Shown here in pieces: positions 1 to 11,621 of a stretch of 64,000 nucleotides of DNA (the first letter of the stretch is position 1; the number at the start of each line of letters is the position of its first letter). The notes below the pieces were generated by a model. The model saw nothing but the letters and a program-made list of their open reading frames with translations, had not been told where the DNA came from and made no database searches. Made by a program: the position numbers and the translations under genes. This DNA comes from Bemisia tabaci (taxonomy: Eukaryota; Arthropoda; Insecta; Hemiptera; Aleyrodidae): contig NC_092801.1 of the NCBI RefSeq assembly GCF_918797505.1, forward strand, positions 930,001 through 994,000, read 5' to 3'.

Positions 1-38
1 AAACACCGAAAAAACAAGTATAATTTTCGTGGATAACA

Positions 39-140
39 CTGCCGTACTAAGCAAGAACGCCGTACGAACCTTCAGATGTTGCCAAGTTTCCTCGGATATA
101 AAAACCGACTTTACTGGGAAAATTTTGAATATTATTTTCC
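39..140 (+). mobile_element. MITE family A, half copy
   Basis: Begins CTGCCGTACTAAG, then an ACGCCGTA and GTTGCCAA core. This matches the left arm of a roughly 250-bp palindromic element present eight more times in the window. Only the left arm and part of the centre remain; it is replaced at about 141 by another foldback repeat. Confidence 0.7.
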
Positions 141-418
141 AAAAAAAAATTCGAATTTTGAGATCGCACTTCTGTTGTCATGAGACTAAAGAATTCATGG
201 ACCAAAGACAATTAAATAAATTTAATGTATTAAAGGCAGGGTTTTTTCAGAGGAAAAAATCGCATTCGAGAGCAGTTTGGATATCAGTATCGAGTGCGAT
301 ATTTTTTCTCTGAAAAAATTCTGCCTTTATTACGTTGAATTTCTTTGTCAAATTTGGTACATGAATTCTTTAGTCTCTTGACAACAGAAGCGCGATCTAA
401 AAATTCGAAAAAAATGAA
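141..418. repeat. Foldback (inverted-repeat) element
   Basis: The left arm (AATTCGAATTTTGAGATCGC, then the stretch around GAGACTAAAGAATTCATG) returns as its reverse complement at 361-415. An inner stem (TCAGAGGAAAAAATCGCA against TGCGATATTTTTTCTCTGA) is centred near 278. There is no coding capacity. It is a MITE-like hairpin; the terminal duplication was not resolved. Confidence 0.7.
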
Positions 419-439
419 AATTAGCTGAAATTATGGAAC

Positions 440-905
440 GAATTGATGCGATGTATCGCACGTCGCTGTGACACAAAAAATGGCAACCGTCGAATGTACA
501 GTTCTTGCAATTTTGAGAAATACGTGTTTCAAGTGCAGACATTGCACGGGTCCATATGCCGGAAAGAGAGTTCAAATCGACTTTTTAATGCTCAAAGATT
601 TGAATTTGAGAGCGAATTTTTCACTAAAAAAAAAAACAAAAAAAAACAAAGAAACACCTTAAATCGGGACTAAGGCCGCAAAATAATAAAAATAACACAT
701 AAAATAAACTAAAAAGCCCGGGACGTTTCGCAGGGATCACACCCGCATTTTCAACGGCAAAACAAATTAAATTTAAAAGAAGGACACTATAAACCTCAAC
801 ACTGAGCACTCAACCTTTTTCCCTGAACATGCATTGAGACTAGTTTTACTCGAAAACATTAATATATAATTTTTTCAAAAACTGCACTTATGCGCCTTGT
901 CCTCC
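440..905. repeat. Dispersed older repeat, fragment
   Basis: Holds pieces (the stretch around GAATTTGAGAGCGAA, and AAAACTGCACTTATGCGCCT) that reappear near 22860-23110 and, in reverse orientation, near 26900-27470. No coding sequence is evident. It is an old interspersed repeat of unknown class that other elements used as a target. Confidence 0.5.
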
Positions 906-990
906 AAATCCCTCAAGAAATCTCAATGATAAATCCCCTCGGCGTGGTTAAAAAAATATTATCTTTTTTTACAAAAATTGTGGGACTAAC

Positions 991-3948
991 CTTTGGTTTG
1001 ACTGTTTCTATCTGTGCCGGCAGCAAGTCCAGGGACAAATGTGTTTTGATGTATCTGGGAGATGCAAGGTTTTCTACGGTTTCAACGGAATTTCCAAACA
1101 TTCCTGTCCATGGCCTTTTATCGTTTCCAACTAAAGCTGTTAATCTAATAAAAATAAATGAGTAATTAATAAATAAGATATAATGTACCTACCGATTCCA
1201 ATCTTTGAGGTGCCTATTCGCAATTTTAAAAGGCTTGATTTCGGTGATGAACAAGTGTTCACTCTGTAAGAATTACAATCTCACAAATGCACTCATTGTA
1301 AAGTCATATTTTCATTTGCTAAAGTAGTAAAATAATTTTTCTTTATCTGAATGAATGAACTTTTATTTTTTTTTTTTTTTTTCAAGAAATTAATTTTAGG
1401 ATTAGATCGAAAGTAAATCTGGCATATTTTCAAAGTGGGAAGTTTTTTTTTTGGAAAAAAACCACAAGCACTTACTCTAGAAGAGGAGTTCGGACTGAGC
1501 TCAATACTTCTGTTGCTTTTTTAAAATCCAGATCGTTTCCTACACACCAGACCATTTCTTGAGCCCATGTACTCCCTGAAAATGAAAATATATGCATACA
1601 TATGAGTCTTCGCAAAAAACTCTTGATCACTGCAGACACCTTCATTCATCCTGTTTGCAAGCGCTTGGCACTCACATTATCAAAGGCACTCTCTCCTAAG
1701 CGGCAAGTAAACAAAGAAAAATAAAAAAATGAAAATATTAAAATAGAGTTGGAATATAATGCAGTGAAATGTATTTTTTTTTAAATGAAAAAATTTTATA
1801 CATTATTTGGTCCATACATGCCAATTTTGAACGTCCAATAAGACAAGTTTCACGCGTCTTTGCTCCAGCTGCAAAATTATTTTGACATATTTTGGTGCAT
1901 TTTAGTCATCCCGTGTAACATTTTTCTTCTATTTTTGCCACTGTATACCGAAATTTAGAAGTAAAAACCCGGGTGTAGACCGAGTTTATCTGATATTTTT
2001 TCTTCTATTTTTGCCCATCCCTAGTAGCAGAACAAATTTTTGCTTTTCTAAAAAAAGTATAAAAAAAACATATCTGTTATCTAAATGATCGTTTTATATA
2101 AAAAACGTGTAACGCTTATATAAAAAAAAATCAAAGTTCAGACCTGACCGTAATATATGAAAAATGATAAAAGCTAGATAAGATAATTTTTTTTTATACA
2201 CACATTTTTTATTTTTTTATATAACGCATGCATACGAAAGTGTTAAAGTGAACATTTTTATGTAACGATTATATAAAAAAAATAGGTCATCATTTTCGTG
2301 AGCTTTTCGCGAATTAGAAGAATTTTTTGTATGTTCGCGAAAAGCTCACGAAAATTATAACATTTTTTTATATAATGTTTACGTAAAAATGTTCACTTTT
2401 AACACTTTTGTATGCATGCATTATATAAAAAAAATTAACTTTCGTACATAATATTTATCTTTTCCTTCTGTGGTTCTGCTACTAGGGATCACTCCAATGT
2501 ATTGTAGAAGAAGATTTAGCTGCTACTTTTCTTCTGACAACGCCGTTTTTATCTTCTACGATATCGCTGAGAAGCCCCGGATTCCTCCGGATGACCTTGA
2601 GACAGCGATCTTCTATTTCGGCTCTAATTTTCTTCTGCATTGGAAGATTCACCAGTAGCCTTTCATCTGTTGAAGAAGTAATGTAGAAGAACTTGCTCTG
2701 CCTCTACCGTAAACCCATTTTAGAACATCTTTATCTGCTACATGGTCAAACGGTGTAGAAGAAAAAAAAAGTATAGAAGAAAAATGTTACACGGGACCTA
2801 AGCCCTCGGGAATCGGAGCTTATCAGTGGCGAGGCATATGATATTTCCCCATTGAAGCTATGGTAAAGAATCGATTATTAAGGTGTTCGTTACGAACACC
2901 CTGCTAATCGATCCTTTACCATAGGTTTAAATATGGCAGATCAGTCGATACAACGCAAAGCACGCCACGCCACTGGAAATTATTACTCGTATAGGCAATG
3001 TGCATTTAAAAAGGAAAGCGCTAGTTTATATATCATAATTATTATAATTTACTCTAAAATATAAATCTGCAATATATTTGAAATTTCATCGGAATGCCTT
3101 GGACGCAAGTGACGCAGTGCAACGAAAACATCGAAATAAATGCAATCTAGTGCAATAAAGATGCAATGTTCTAGCATGAAATGTCAATAATTTTACATGA
3201 TTTGCTCAACAAATGCCAATTTTAAGCATTCAATAAACTAATCTCCATGTATCAGTAAGGAAGGTATTTTTCAATGCAGAGTTCATGACATTGCAGCTTA
3301 TCTAAATTTAACCGGAGGAGCCCCTTCGATTAGCGTACGGGCAACATGCACTACACTCCGATGCGTAGTCACAATTGGATTGCATTTTGCAAAAAGGAAC
3401 CACTAGCATTGCAATGTTGCTAAGATTGTGCAACTTCTTTTGTCTTGGAGGAAAAGCCCGGTTATTCCTTAATAGTTTCTATGTTACTCGCTAAAAACTG
3501 TAAATTTAAGACAAAAATTACCATCTAAATTTCATAGTTTTTCACAATTTTCGCAATTTTATTGCAAAGGATGAAGTTGCACAATCTTAGCATCATTGCA
3601 ATGCTAGTGATTCCTTTTTGCAAAATGCAATCCAATTATTATGCTAAGTATGTAATCGCAATTTATTGGAGCCTGTACCTGTTAGCGGCTTAAAGTTTGC
3701 ATGCATGAATCTTGCTTATCAAAAACATGAAACTTGCTGATGAAAAACTTACCTGTCCTGGGAAGAGACACGAGGAAAGTGTCATCAGGACGAACGGTCA
3801 TTTTTCTTATCCGCTCGCCCAAGTCCTTGTATTTTGGGGGCACCAATACTTTCCCAGGGTAGACTTCTATTAAACAATTCTCCACGCCAAACATGGTGTC
3901 GAGTTTCTTGGCGACTGGGCCCTCGAGATTCTTATAGCTGATATCCAT
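991..3948 (-). CDS. Cytosolic sulfotransferase, 5' three coding exons (gene continues off left edge)
   Basis: Transfers sulfonate from PAPS to small hydroxylated substrates in the cytosol (known for the family). Three exons read on the minus strand: 3948-3753, 1575-1476 and 1144-991. They are joined at acttac/gtaagt-type donors and CAG or TAG acceptors, with matching phases (1, 2, 0), giving 150 residues. Seen: VRPDDTFLVSLP leading into PRTGSTW (residues 63-69, the PAPS 5'-phosphosulfate-binding loop, split by intron 1); AQEMVW after it; then SPRYIKTHL (127-135), whose His134 matches the catalytic base and Lys132 the companion lysine. The PAPS 3'-phosphate site and the dimer motif should follow but lie beyond position 1. 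The start is the ATG at 3948; this N-terminus resembles other arthropod sulfotransferases. Intron 1 (about 2.2 kb) is filled with MITEs. The family assignment is strong; the substrate is unknown. Confidence 0.88.
1910..2795. mobile_element. Non-autonomous DNA element with TIR CCCGTGTAACATTTTTCTTC
   Basis: The left end CCCGTGTAACATTTTTCTTC is mirrored at the right end by GAAGAAAAATGTTACACGGG. The interior has TCTTCTA-rich sequence on both sides and no convincing ORF. It carries a second palindromic element at 2019-2487, so the two are nested. It lies in intron 1 of the sulfotransferase gene. Confidence 0.7.
2019..2487. mobile_element. Nested palindromic MITE, TIR CCCTAGTAGCAGAAC
   Basis: CCCTAGTAGCAGAAC at the left is mirrored by GTTCTGCTACTAGGG at the right. 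The inner arms (GCATGCATACGAAAGTGTTA and its complement; CGTGAGCTTTTCGCGAA and its complement) fold to a long hairpin centred near 2325. It sits inside the 1910-2795 element, so it is the younger of the two. Confidence 0.7.
2824..2975. mobile_element. hAT-like palindromic MITE, TIR CAGTGGCG
   Basis: Starts CAGTGGCGAGGC and ends GCCACGCCACTG. The centre is the small palindrome GTGTTCGTTACGAACAC. Flanks GAGCTTAT and GAAATTAT agree at 6 of 8 positions, as expected for an aged 8-bp hAT duplication. Related copies lie at 11457-11621 and 20868-21035. Confidence 0.7.
3371..3639. mobile_element. Palindromic MITE
   Basis: ACAATTGGATTGCATTTTGC... on the left returns inverted on the right (...GCAAAATGCAATCCAATTAT). 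The arms are about 70 bp (including GCTAAGATTGTGCAACTTC) around a short AT-rich loop. There is no ORF. It lies in sulfotransferase intron 1, close to exon 1. Confidence 0.65.
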
Positions 3949-5332
3949 CGTAAAGTCTATCGGGAAATTAAGTCATAAATTATATAAATTATTGTATACA
4001 TTTTATTTTAGTGTTTGTGTTTGGATCTGAGAACGTTGAAGAATCGCGGGATAATTTCTTTATCCTCCAGCATTACTGTGTAAATTTTACCCAAAAAAAG
4101 AAGAAAATAAATTGTAATTTACTTGTAGAAACTGCAAGAGCATAGAAAAAAAGCAGTTTACTCTCCATAAGTTGTTTTACATCTTCATTTGCTGAATTCA
4201 GAAATTAAATATTTTTTAAAATCCTACGAATTACGATTTTCGAAATTTTCTAACTACTTCTTTCCGAACTCAAAAAATTGCCAGTTTTACATGTTTCCTG
4301 GGAGTTTTCCTACAAGCTGTGCTGCTACGGTCAAAATTTCATGTAAAATACGTGACTCGTCGTCTTAACTTTTTCCAGAATCACATGTAATTGTGTTTAA
4401 ATAACTTCCGCGGTTTGCGTAAAGAAGAGAATACCGGTCACTGCTTGCATCTAAATTGATTGGTTTCGTGAAAAAAAATTCTAAAATAACTAAATCAGTC
4501 AAAGTGATCCTCGAGAATGAATCCATCGTTCAACAAGGTTCTATTGATGCAGTTGATGCACTTGTCCTAAAAAAAAACCTCGATTGATGGAGAAAATTAC
4601 TTCATTATTAAATTCCATCACGAGCACATTTAATTAGTTAAACGCCCGTTTTCATCGACTAGGCTCTGGTATTTTCAGTCATTTAAGAGTTTTATATCTT
4701 AAGACAACTGCAGTTTTTTACTGATCGGTTAAAGGTTAAATTTGAAAAGGAAGAAACAAAATGAAAAAAATTAATTAACTTGCATTTGTTGTGTAGTTCT
4801 GGTGAAAAAACACGCATCATGATGTTTGGCCTATAACCTTTTCCATGAATTCGATCGAATAAAATTTAATTTTACACCATGTTCGCATTTTTTGCACTGA
4901 GAGCAAATTCCAGCTATACGGGTGTTTTTCACACTACTCGGCAGAACCATGTTTGGTGCAGAGCCTGATGCGTTTGTGCAACCTTTTTAAGTTAAACTTT
5001 TGGTTCCATTTGGCCTATTCTTCCTTACTTTTTGTAGAATATTTAATTTAAAAAGTAAATTTTTTATTAAGAATAACCCATTGGAATCCCAGTGGTCATC
5101 ATAAAATTTCATGTCCACTCAAAATAAACTGTATCCTAATGCATGATGTCCATGGGCAGAAAAAATAATCAGACTATCTTTTACAATCGAGAACTACTAT
5201 CATTGGCTCAGAGCAGGGAATACATCCGCCCCATCATTTTCCCTATGCAGGTAGGTGATTTTACTAATGGGACGGATAAATTAGATTGGAAGAGATTGGT
5301 TAAAAGACATCAGCGGAAATTCTTGTAGAAAT
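3949..5332. other. Gene-poor AT-rich stretch upstream of the sulfotransferase
   Basis: This is 5' flanking DNA of the minus-strand sulfotransferase gene. I see no recognisable gene, RNA or complete mobile element. A short exon-like open segment at 5160-5250 is discussed among the rejected items. Confidence 0.5.
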
Positions 5333-6258
5333 TTTAATATCGATTAAATTTTTTTGAAACTCGCTTCATCGTCAATTTTCAAGAAAAAAAAATCCGTGTT
5401 TTTCGATTTCCCTGACGTTTCGCTAGCACGAAAATCGCTTGCAAAATGAAATTCCCTGACGCACCGCATTTTTGTGGATTTCCTGACGTTTTCCCTGATT
5501 TCCCCGATACACAAAAAAAAATTCCCCATCAAAAGAAATTCCCTGACACAAAAAAAAATTCCCCGACACAAATAAAAATTCCCTGACATTTCCCGGTTTC
5601 CCAGGTCACCAGACACCCTGACACTACCCGATGTGATATTGAACAGGGATTCGTGTCTTTTGGTCAAAAAGTTTCACTTGAGGATTCTCTTACCTGGATG
5701 TAATCCGATCGAAACAACACTATCGGGCGGCGCTCTGGAACTGGAGGCCGGGGAAATTTTGATATCGATTAAATTTTTCTGAAACTCGATTCATCATCAA
5801 TTTTCAGAAAAAAAAATCCGTGTTTTTCGATTTCCCTGACGTTTTGCTAGCACGAAAATCGCTTGCAAAATAAAATTCCCTGACGCACCGCATTTTTGTA
5901 GATTTCCTGACGTTTTTCCTGATTTCCCCGATACACAAAAAAAAAATTCCCTGACACAAAAAAAATCCCTGACACAAATAAAAATTCCCTGACATTTCCC
6001 GGTTTCCCAGGTCACTAGACAGACACCCTGGCACTACCCGATGTGATATTGAACAGGAATTTGTGTCTTATCCTCCGGGGGCAATAGCGATTGGGCGTCG
6101 CAGAGCGCGAGGCGGCGCTATAAAAGCGGCTTTATGTATGTATTTGTGTCTTATGGTCAAAAAAATTCACTTGAGGATTCTCTTACCTGGATGTAATCCG
6201 ATCGAAACGACACTATCGGGCGGCGCTGTGGAACTGGGGGCCGGGGAACTTTTGAGAG
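5333..6258. repeat. Tandem duplication of a 420-bp repeat, 2 units plus a partial third
   Basis: The sequence from about 5333 (TATCGATTAAATTTTT) repeats from about 5753 with high identity. A third partial unit at 6140-6258 again carries TTACCTGGATGTAATCCG and ACTATCGGGCGGCGCT. Each unit has many short TTCCCTGACA-type words that make a repetitive frame on the minus strand. I regard that frame as non-coding. Confidence 0.7.
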
Positions 6259-6500
6259 CCGAAAGCACGGTGGTTGTGTAACCAACAACGAAGGATATCC
6301 GAAAGCGGACGCGCCGCCTCTCACGCTACACACTCCCAAGTACTCTCTTCCTTCCGCAACGGCCGTCCCATCAGGGGGGGGGGGGGGGGGGGGGGGGCTG
6401 GGGGCACTTTCACTCTTCGGCGGAGGACCGCGGTCCCTCGCGACGTCGCGGTATGTCGCGCGCTTGCCGCACTGGCCGAATAAAGTACGAGGTTTCGTAA
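6259..6500. other. GC-rich block with a 24-G homopolymer
   Basis: Positions 6374-6397 are 24 consecutive G. The surrounding 240 bases are far more GC-rich than the neighbourhood (CGCGACGTCGCGG, GGCGGAGGACCGCGG). No gene is recognised; it is probably the rest of the repeat to its left. The G-run could form a quadruplex and is prone to assembly error. Confidence 0.5.
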
Positions 6501-6616
6501 CCAGTGATGCCGACAACACGAAAAAGAAAAGAATCTTAAATTTGCCGCCAAGAGGTAATTTTCCTTAAATCAAGAATTTTGCTGCTTAATGTAAACTCCT
6601 TTTTTCCTTAACCCAT

Positions 6617-6883
6617 CACTGAGAAAAAAAGTTCTGTAAATCCGAACTAGTTAGGTTCATATGGAACCAAGATTTTGTTCGGTACACACGACCGAATTAT
6701 TTGGTCCGCTCAGCCGAACTGTTCGGTCCACTGAACCGAACTGTAAGAATTTATCATAGTTCGGTTGCACAAACCGAGCAATTCGGTTGAACAGACCGAA
6801 TAATTCGGTTGTGTGTACCGAACAAAATCGTGGTTTCATATGATCCAAACTAGTTCGGATTTACCGAACTTTTTTTCTCAGTG
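6617..6883. mobile_element. Palindromic MITE, TIR CACTGAGAAAAAAAGTTC
   Basis: CACTGAGAAAAAAAGTTC on the left and GAACTTTTTTTCTCAGTG on the right. Repeated ACCGAA/TTCGGT words make nested hairpins across the element. There is no ORF of substance. It is itself inserted in a segment whose flanks (near 6510-6600 and 6884-6960) also share inverted CTTAAATTTGCCG-type words, suggesting an outer, older element. Confidence 0.65.
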
Positions 6884-7951
6884 CAAGCCTTACTTTCCTT
6901 ATATCAAGAAAAATTCAGCTTAAATCAAGATAAAAACAATTCATGACGGCAAATTTAAGATATCGTCATGCTTGAGCCAAGCACATTTTTATCTCAGTGA
7001 AGGCAATGAAATTTTTCCATTTTTTTTTTGTGTGTTTGTTTTTTTGTGGTTTTTTTTGTGTTACACTAGGTGGTTTTAAAATTTCCAAGGAAACACCAAG
7101 ATCCGTAGAAACATGAAAAGTTGAAGTATACGGGTATGAACAATTGAGGGGAACAATAACAAAGGTACACAGGCAGCCCAAAACGGAAATAGTAAAAGAA
7201 AAACAAGGAAACAGTGGAAACAAAGCTAAAATACTTAAAAATACACGGGCCGTCTCGGTGTCTCACGACACCATTATCAAACGCTAAAAAATACAAAAAT
7301 AAAAAAAAATTGATTTTATTTGATTTTGATTTCTCTTATGATTTTAATTTCTTTTTTTTTGTATTTTTTTAGCGGATGTTGATGGTATCGTGAGATGCCG
7401 AAATATCCCTTGTATTTTTATGTATTTTACCTTGTTTCCACTGTTTTCTTGTTTTGCTTTTACAATTGAGGAGTTGGGTGCAAAAAGGACATCCCTTGTT
7501 TGCGGTGTTTCAGAATCTTCAATGCTAATTTATATTTGAAAGAGGAAACTTTTAGGTGATTTTCTCTGACATTTTCTTGTTTCAGCATTGCACATGTATG
7601 AAGAAAATTCAGAGAAAGTTTAATAGCAAAAAATGAGCATTAACATGGTTTAAATGAGAGACTTCACAACTTTGTCACGTTATATACGAAATAACTTGCG
7701 TCATATTTCCAAAATCTGAATAATACGGATTTAGATAGGAACTATCACCTGCCGCTGGCCGCAAAAAACATGGAAAGTCCGGTAGAACGGTAGAGCGAAC
7801 TGTGACAAAAAATGAAAATCTATGTGACCAAAGAACTTATTAGTGAGGTGCTGAGACTGTCTCATTTTCGAAAATATGCGGGAATGAACGATCATTAGAC
7901 AGCCTCAGAAGAGATTGATTTGGAATCACTCCAACAATTCCTTGTCCTACT
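6884..7951. other. No gene seen
   Basis: AT-rich sequence with poly-T runs. The words GGTATCGTGAGATGCCG-like and TCGGTGTCTCACGACACC face each other (7240-7400), so a further decayed inverted repeat is likely. I see nothing that codes. Confidence 0.45.
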
Positions 7952-9309
7952 CTGCCGTGCTAAGGAAAAACGCCGTAAGAAACATTCGAGAGTCACCAAA
8001 TTTCCCCGGATAAAACATGTATTTATGAGGAAAGTTATGCGTGTTCTCCCTTGAAAATTTAGATATTTAAGATGAAACTAGCTGCTTCAGCTCGCTACGC
8101 TCGCTTGCGCCGCTAGCCGGTGGCTTCGCCCCCTGGACCCCCAGTCAATCGCTCCGCGAGTGAATGTTGGCTCGCTTCGCGAGCCAAATTTTGCTACTAC
8201 GAGTAATTAGAGGACTTCCAGGAAAATTTTAAATGATAAAAAAATGATAAATTCAAAAACAAAGAATAAGAAACTGATAATGATAACCACCTACTTCTAG
8301 AAAAAGAAACATCTTTGAAAAATAAAAAACACTCCTTGAAAAGAAAATTAAAAACACTTTGTGAAAATTTAACGGTGCGAAAGGGTGAACATTAATCACC
8401 GATTCTCTTGGAAGAACACATGAGCTGCTGTAAAAAAGTTAATTATTAATAAAACCTGTGCTGCCGTAAAAAGGAAAATTATCCTCTGAAAAATACACAT
8501 CAAAATTAAGTAATTTTCATGTAAAAAAAAACTATAATGATAAAATCATGAAAGCAAAACTCTAGACCCACTACTGAGAAACCTGGACAAACCGAAAACT
8601 GATAATGAGCAATTCGACGGAGGAAATGCGTAGTAGGTGTTCCGAGTCAGACGGCATAAGAAAGGGAGTGATACTGACAAAGGACCCATGCCAGAGCAGT
8701 GACACGTACTAACGGCAGGTAGGGATGGGTTTACGTGGAGAGGGAAACGGAAAATCAGAGGGTGGGAGGTCCCCCAACCTTATAACTCGTCCAGCGGCAA
8801 AGACGAAAATATTTCGTTATCAAATCGAGGTAAATTTTGCAACGTCGGTCGCGCAAATCGAAAAACTAAGGAATGTTGGCACGTCTACAGCCTAAGAGCT
8901 TTCATTTAAAACAAATCCGAGCAAAATCGGTCCAGTAGTTTCCGAGATCGAATTAGCACAAACTGTCCAACGTCAAAAACGCAAGCATGTCGTTACCAAA
9001 TCGAGGTAAATTTTGCAACGTCGGTCTCGCAAATCGAAAAACTAAGGATGTTGGCACGTCTACAGCCTAAGAGCTTTCATTTAAAACAAATCCGAGCAAA
9101 ATCGGTCCAGTAGTTTCCGAGATCGAATTAGCACAAACTGTTGGAGGCCAAAAAAGGCCTTAGGATATTAAATATATAGATTGCGAACAAAATTTTCTTA
9201 AAATTTTGAAAAATAAATATTTAAAATTTTCCGAGTAAATTCGATTTTTAGTGAAGGACATCTGGCAACGTCAAAGGTTCTAATGGCGTTTTTCCTTCGC
9301 GTAGGGCAC
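7952..9309 (+). mobile_element. MITE family A copy, split by a Helitron
   Basis: The left arm starts CTGCCGTGCTAAGG at 7952. The right part resumes at 9181 with TTGCGAACAAAATTTT and ends in a decayed GGCGTTTTTCCTT arm. Uninterrupted copies in the window (for example at 38722) read GTGAAATTGCGAACAAAAT at this point. The break is therefore exactly at the A|T where 8078-9180 sits. Confidence 0.8.
8078..9180 (-). mobile_element. Non-autonomous Helitron (1103 bp), minus orientation
   Basis: On the minus strand it begins TCTATATATTTAATATCC and ends GAAGCAGCTAG, i.e. 5'-TC ... CTAG-3'. It is inserted between host A and T without a target duplication, which is the Helitron rule. No RepHel ORF is present. 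Inside, a segment of about 175 bp occurs twice in tandem (starting near 8822 and 8998: AAATCGAGGTAAATTTTGC, then GCAAATCGAAAAACTAAGGA). The 3' part (GGCTCGC...GCGAGCC, GGGGGTCCAGGGGGCG) is shared with the Helitron at 52443-53401. Confidence 0.8.
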
Positions 9310-11456
9310 GCTTTTGAAATAACGGTTCGGTTTGAAGGAACAATCGAAGAAGATGACGCTCATTCAACAAATGATTCAATTTGCCTCTCAGTATGCCGCT
9401 TATCATTTGACCTTTTTTTCAAATCCGAACTTTGCCGAATCGATCGATCTTTTTATAATTTCCTTCCAGGGAAAACTAGATACTTCTCCAATATGCCAAC
9501 GCTGGTTTGGCACTGATCTGTTGGATGGTTTTGCAAGACGCATTGCTTTCTCTAGATTCGCACGTCGGCGATGCTTCACCGCAGGACGGTTCATTCACCC
9601 CGTGATATTCCTTGATCGCAAGCATTAGCGGATCCGGCAAATTGGCAACATTGTCAATTCTCTGTAAAAACCTGGGGAAATATACCGATTCTTGGAGGGG
9701 CCAGATGCTTCGACAATAATCGATTATTTAACATAGCTTTAAATGTAGGATACTCGGTGTTGCCAAATTGCTGGTTCCGCTTCTGATCGCAAGGACAAGG
9801 TGTCAAAATAAGCGAGATCTTCTGTTGTGCGACGGTACCAGTAGTTACCGCAGGTTTCGATGGATGGACTTATTAGCTGTATTTTTTGTGATTTTTAAAA
9901 ATATCAATAACCAAAGTACCTATAATGTAAAAAATGAAAAAAATAGGAGGAGGCAATTCTATGACTTTGAAAAACTTTCAGATGGGTGCGGACCTACCGC
10001 AAAATTACAAAACCTTGCAATTTATTTTCCATCAGTTTTTTTTTTACAGTAGTGAAGCAACGTAATTCCTTTTTAAGGGCCTATTTCCGAAATAACTCCA
10101 ACTTAGCAAAAATTGTCCTTTTTTAAAATGCTACGTCAAAGATTTCCTCGATACCTTAATCACAGTGTAAACCATGTCGACGATGAAACTATCAAATCAC
10201 GTATCTCGGTTTTCGACGTTGCAGACTTCCTGTCATACTTTACTTTTTTTTAAATGAAAACTACTCAACGTCCATTCATGAGAACTTACGAGATTTTTCT
10301 TCTCCAAGCGACGAAAACTTCGTAAAAACTATGATGAATGATATTAATTAGTTCTGCTTTAAAAAAATAAATTGGAGCAGAGATTTTTCAATTCACCGTC
10401 ACCGTCGATACGGGGCTTCCAAAGGAAAGAATCTGTCTCAGGAGTTATTATAAATGTCTCCAAAGCAATTTTAATTTAATTTATTTTAAACATTTTATAT
10501 TTTGATAGTTTTAACAGTTTCCATAGAGGCTTTTCCGACTAAATGAGAGACAATACATTTCATGAATTTAGGAAAAGCGGAGGATTTTGCAGAGTAATTT
10601 CTGATACAAATATTTTAACTCTGGTGTCAGCGGTGCAGTATTACGCGAAACTGAAGGCGTTTTTTTACTGGTGGCAACAGTTTAATACGCGTGGCCCGCA
10701 AATAGATCAAATTAACTCACATCTTCCCCGTCACTTCTTTGAATACGAGTCACGATCTACCATGATAAAACATAATTATGAGAAAAAACATTTGCAAATT
10801 TATATGTCTGAATGATACGATGTATCAAATGAAACGAAACTTTTGTTAATCAGAAGCAGGGTGGCATGAAACGTCGGAAACAAATGAAAGATTGGAAATT
10901 TCAAAGAAATATTTCATGATATTTCAGTGAAATAATTCATGAAATTTCACGAGGCTGTGAAAAAATTTCATATTTTTTAGAGCGTAGAGTATGCAACCCG
11001 CACTCAAACATACAAAAATAGAAGAAAGTCACAATTTTTACATTTTGCGAAACACGAAAAGGAACCGGTATTTTTCAAGATCCTCCATAAATTTCTGATA
11101 TATCATGAAACATTTCACGTGAAATTTCAAGATTTAATTTTTCATGAAATTTTGCCACCCTGGTCAGAAGAAGAACACCAAGTTACCAGAAAGTTCCTCC
11201 TATACTTTGATGGAGGCAGCGTCAGTAGGTTCAATAAACGCATTAAAATGCGAGTGATGTAACAGCTTAACTGCTTTCGCGAATAATTCGTTTCTAAGTC
11301 GCGAGCGTGCCTTAGGATTGTTAAAACTGAAAGTGAATCAATTATTCCGTGCTGGTTGTGACAATTAATTCGGTGTATACTGTCAACTTCGGACCGGCAC
11401 TTAAACGTCTACATGCCGCTTCACACCGCGGCCAGGTGTATGTCCATGGCCTAAAG
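9310..11456. other. No gene seen; one decayed inverted repeat
   Basis: Open frames near 9332-9628 and 10543-10815 have no recognisable domain, and I do not call them genes. Positions 10178-10409 (CGACGATGAAACTATCAAATC ... CACCGTCGATAC, with TCACGTATCTCGGTTTTCG) are a decayed relative of the palindromic element at 57265-57521. Several ATTTCATGAAATTTC words at 10910-11160 form imperfect palindromes. Confidence 0.45.
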
Positions 11457-11621
11457 CAGTGGCGTGGCGTGAATTGCGATGTATCGAGTGTTATGTCATT
11501 TAAACCTATGGAAAAGGATCGATGAACAGGGTGTCCGCAGCGAACACCGTAATAATCGATTCTTTACCATAGGTTTAAACGGCACAACAATCGATACATC
11601 GCGATTCACGCCACGCCACTG
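11457..11621. mobile_element. hAT-like palindromic MITE, TIR CAGTGGCGTGGCG
   Basis: Runs from CAGTGGCGTGGCGTG to CACGCCACGCCACTG. The flanking octamers GCCTAAAG (11449-11456) and GCCAAAAG (11622-11629) match at 7 of 8 positions, a good hAT-type target duplication. The central GTGTCCGCAGCGAACACC is near-palindromic, as in the copies at 2824 and 20868. Confidence 0.8.

Noticed and set aside
5160..5250. Possible 91-bp exon between GGGCAG and CAG|GTAGGT (reads ...YNRELLSLAQS...)
   Set aside because: Splice sites are plausible, but there is no partner exon, no recognised domain, and such a short open stretch is common by chance.
5344..6034. Minus-strand frames up to 107 codons rich in CVREF/NFFLC words
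   Set aside because: They come from TTCCCTGACA repeats in a tandemly duplicated non-coding unit. The two copies keep different frames.
9332..9628. 98-codon plus-strand frame
   Set aside because: Partly plausible composition, but no start context, no domain, and adjacent to a decayed MITE arm.
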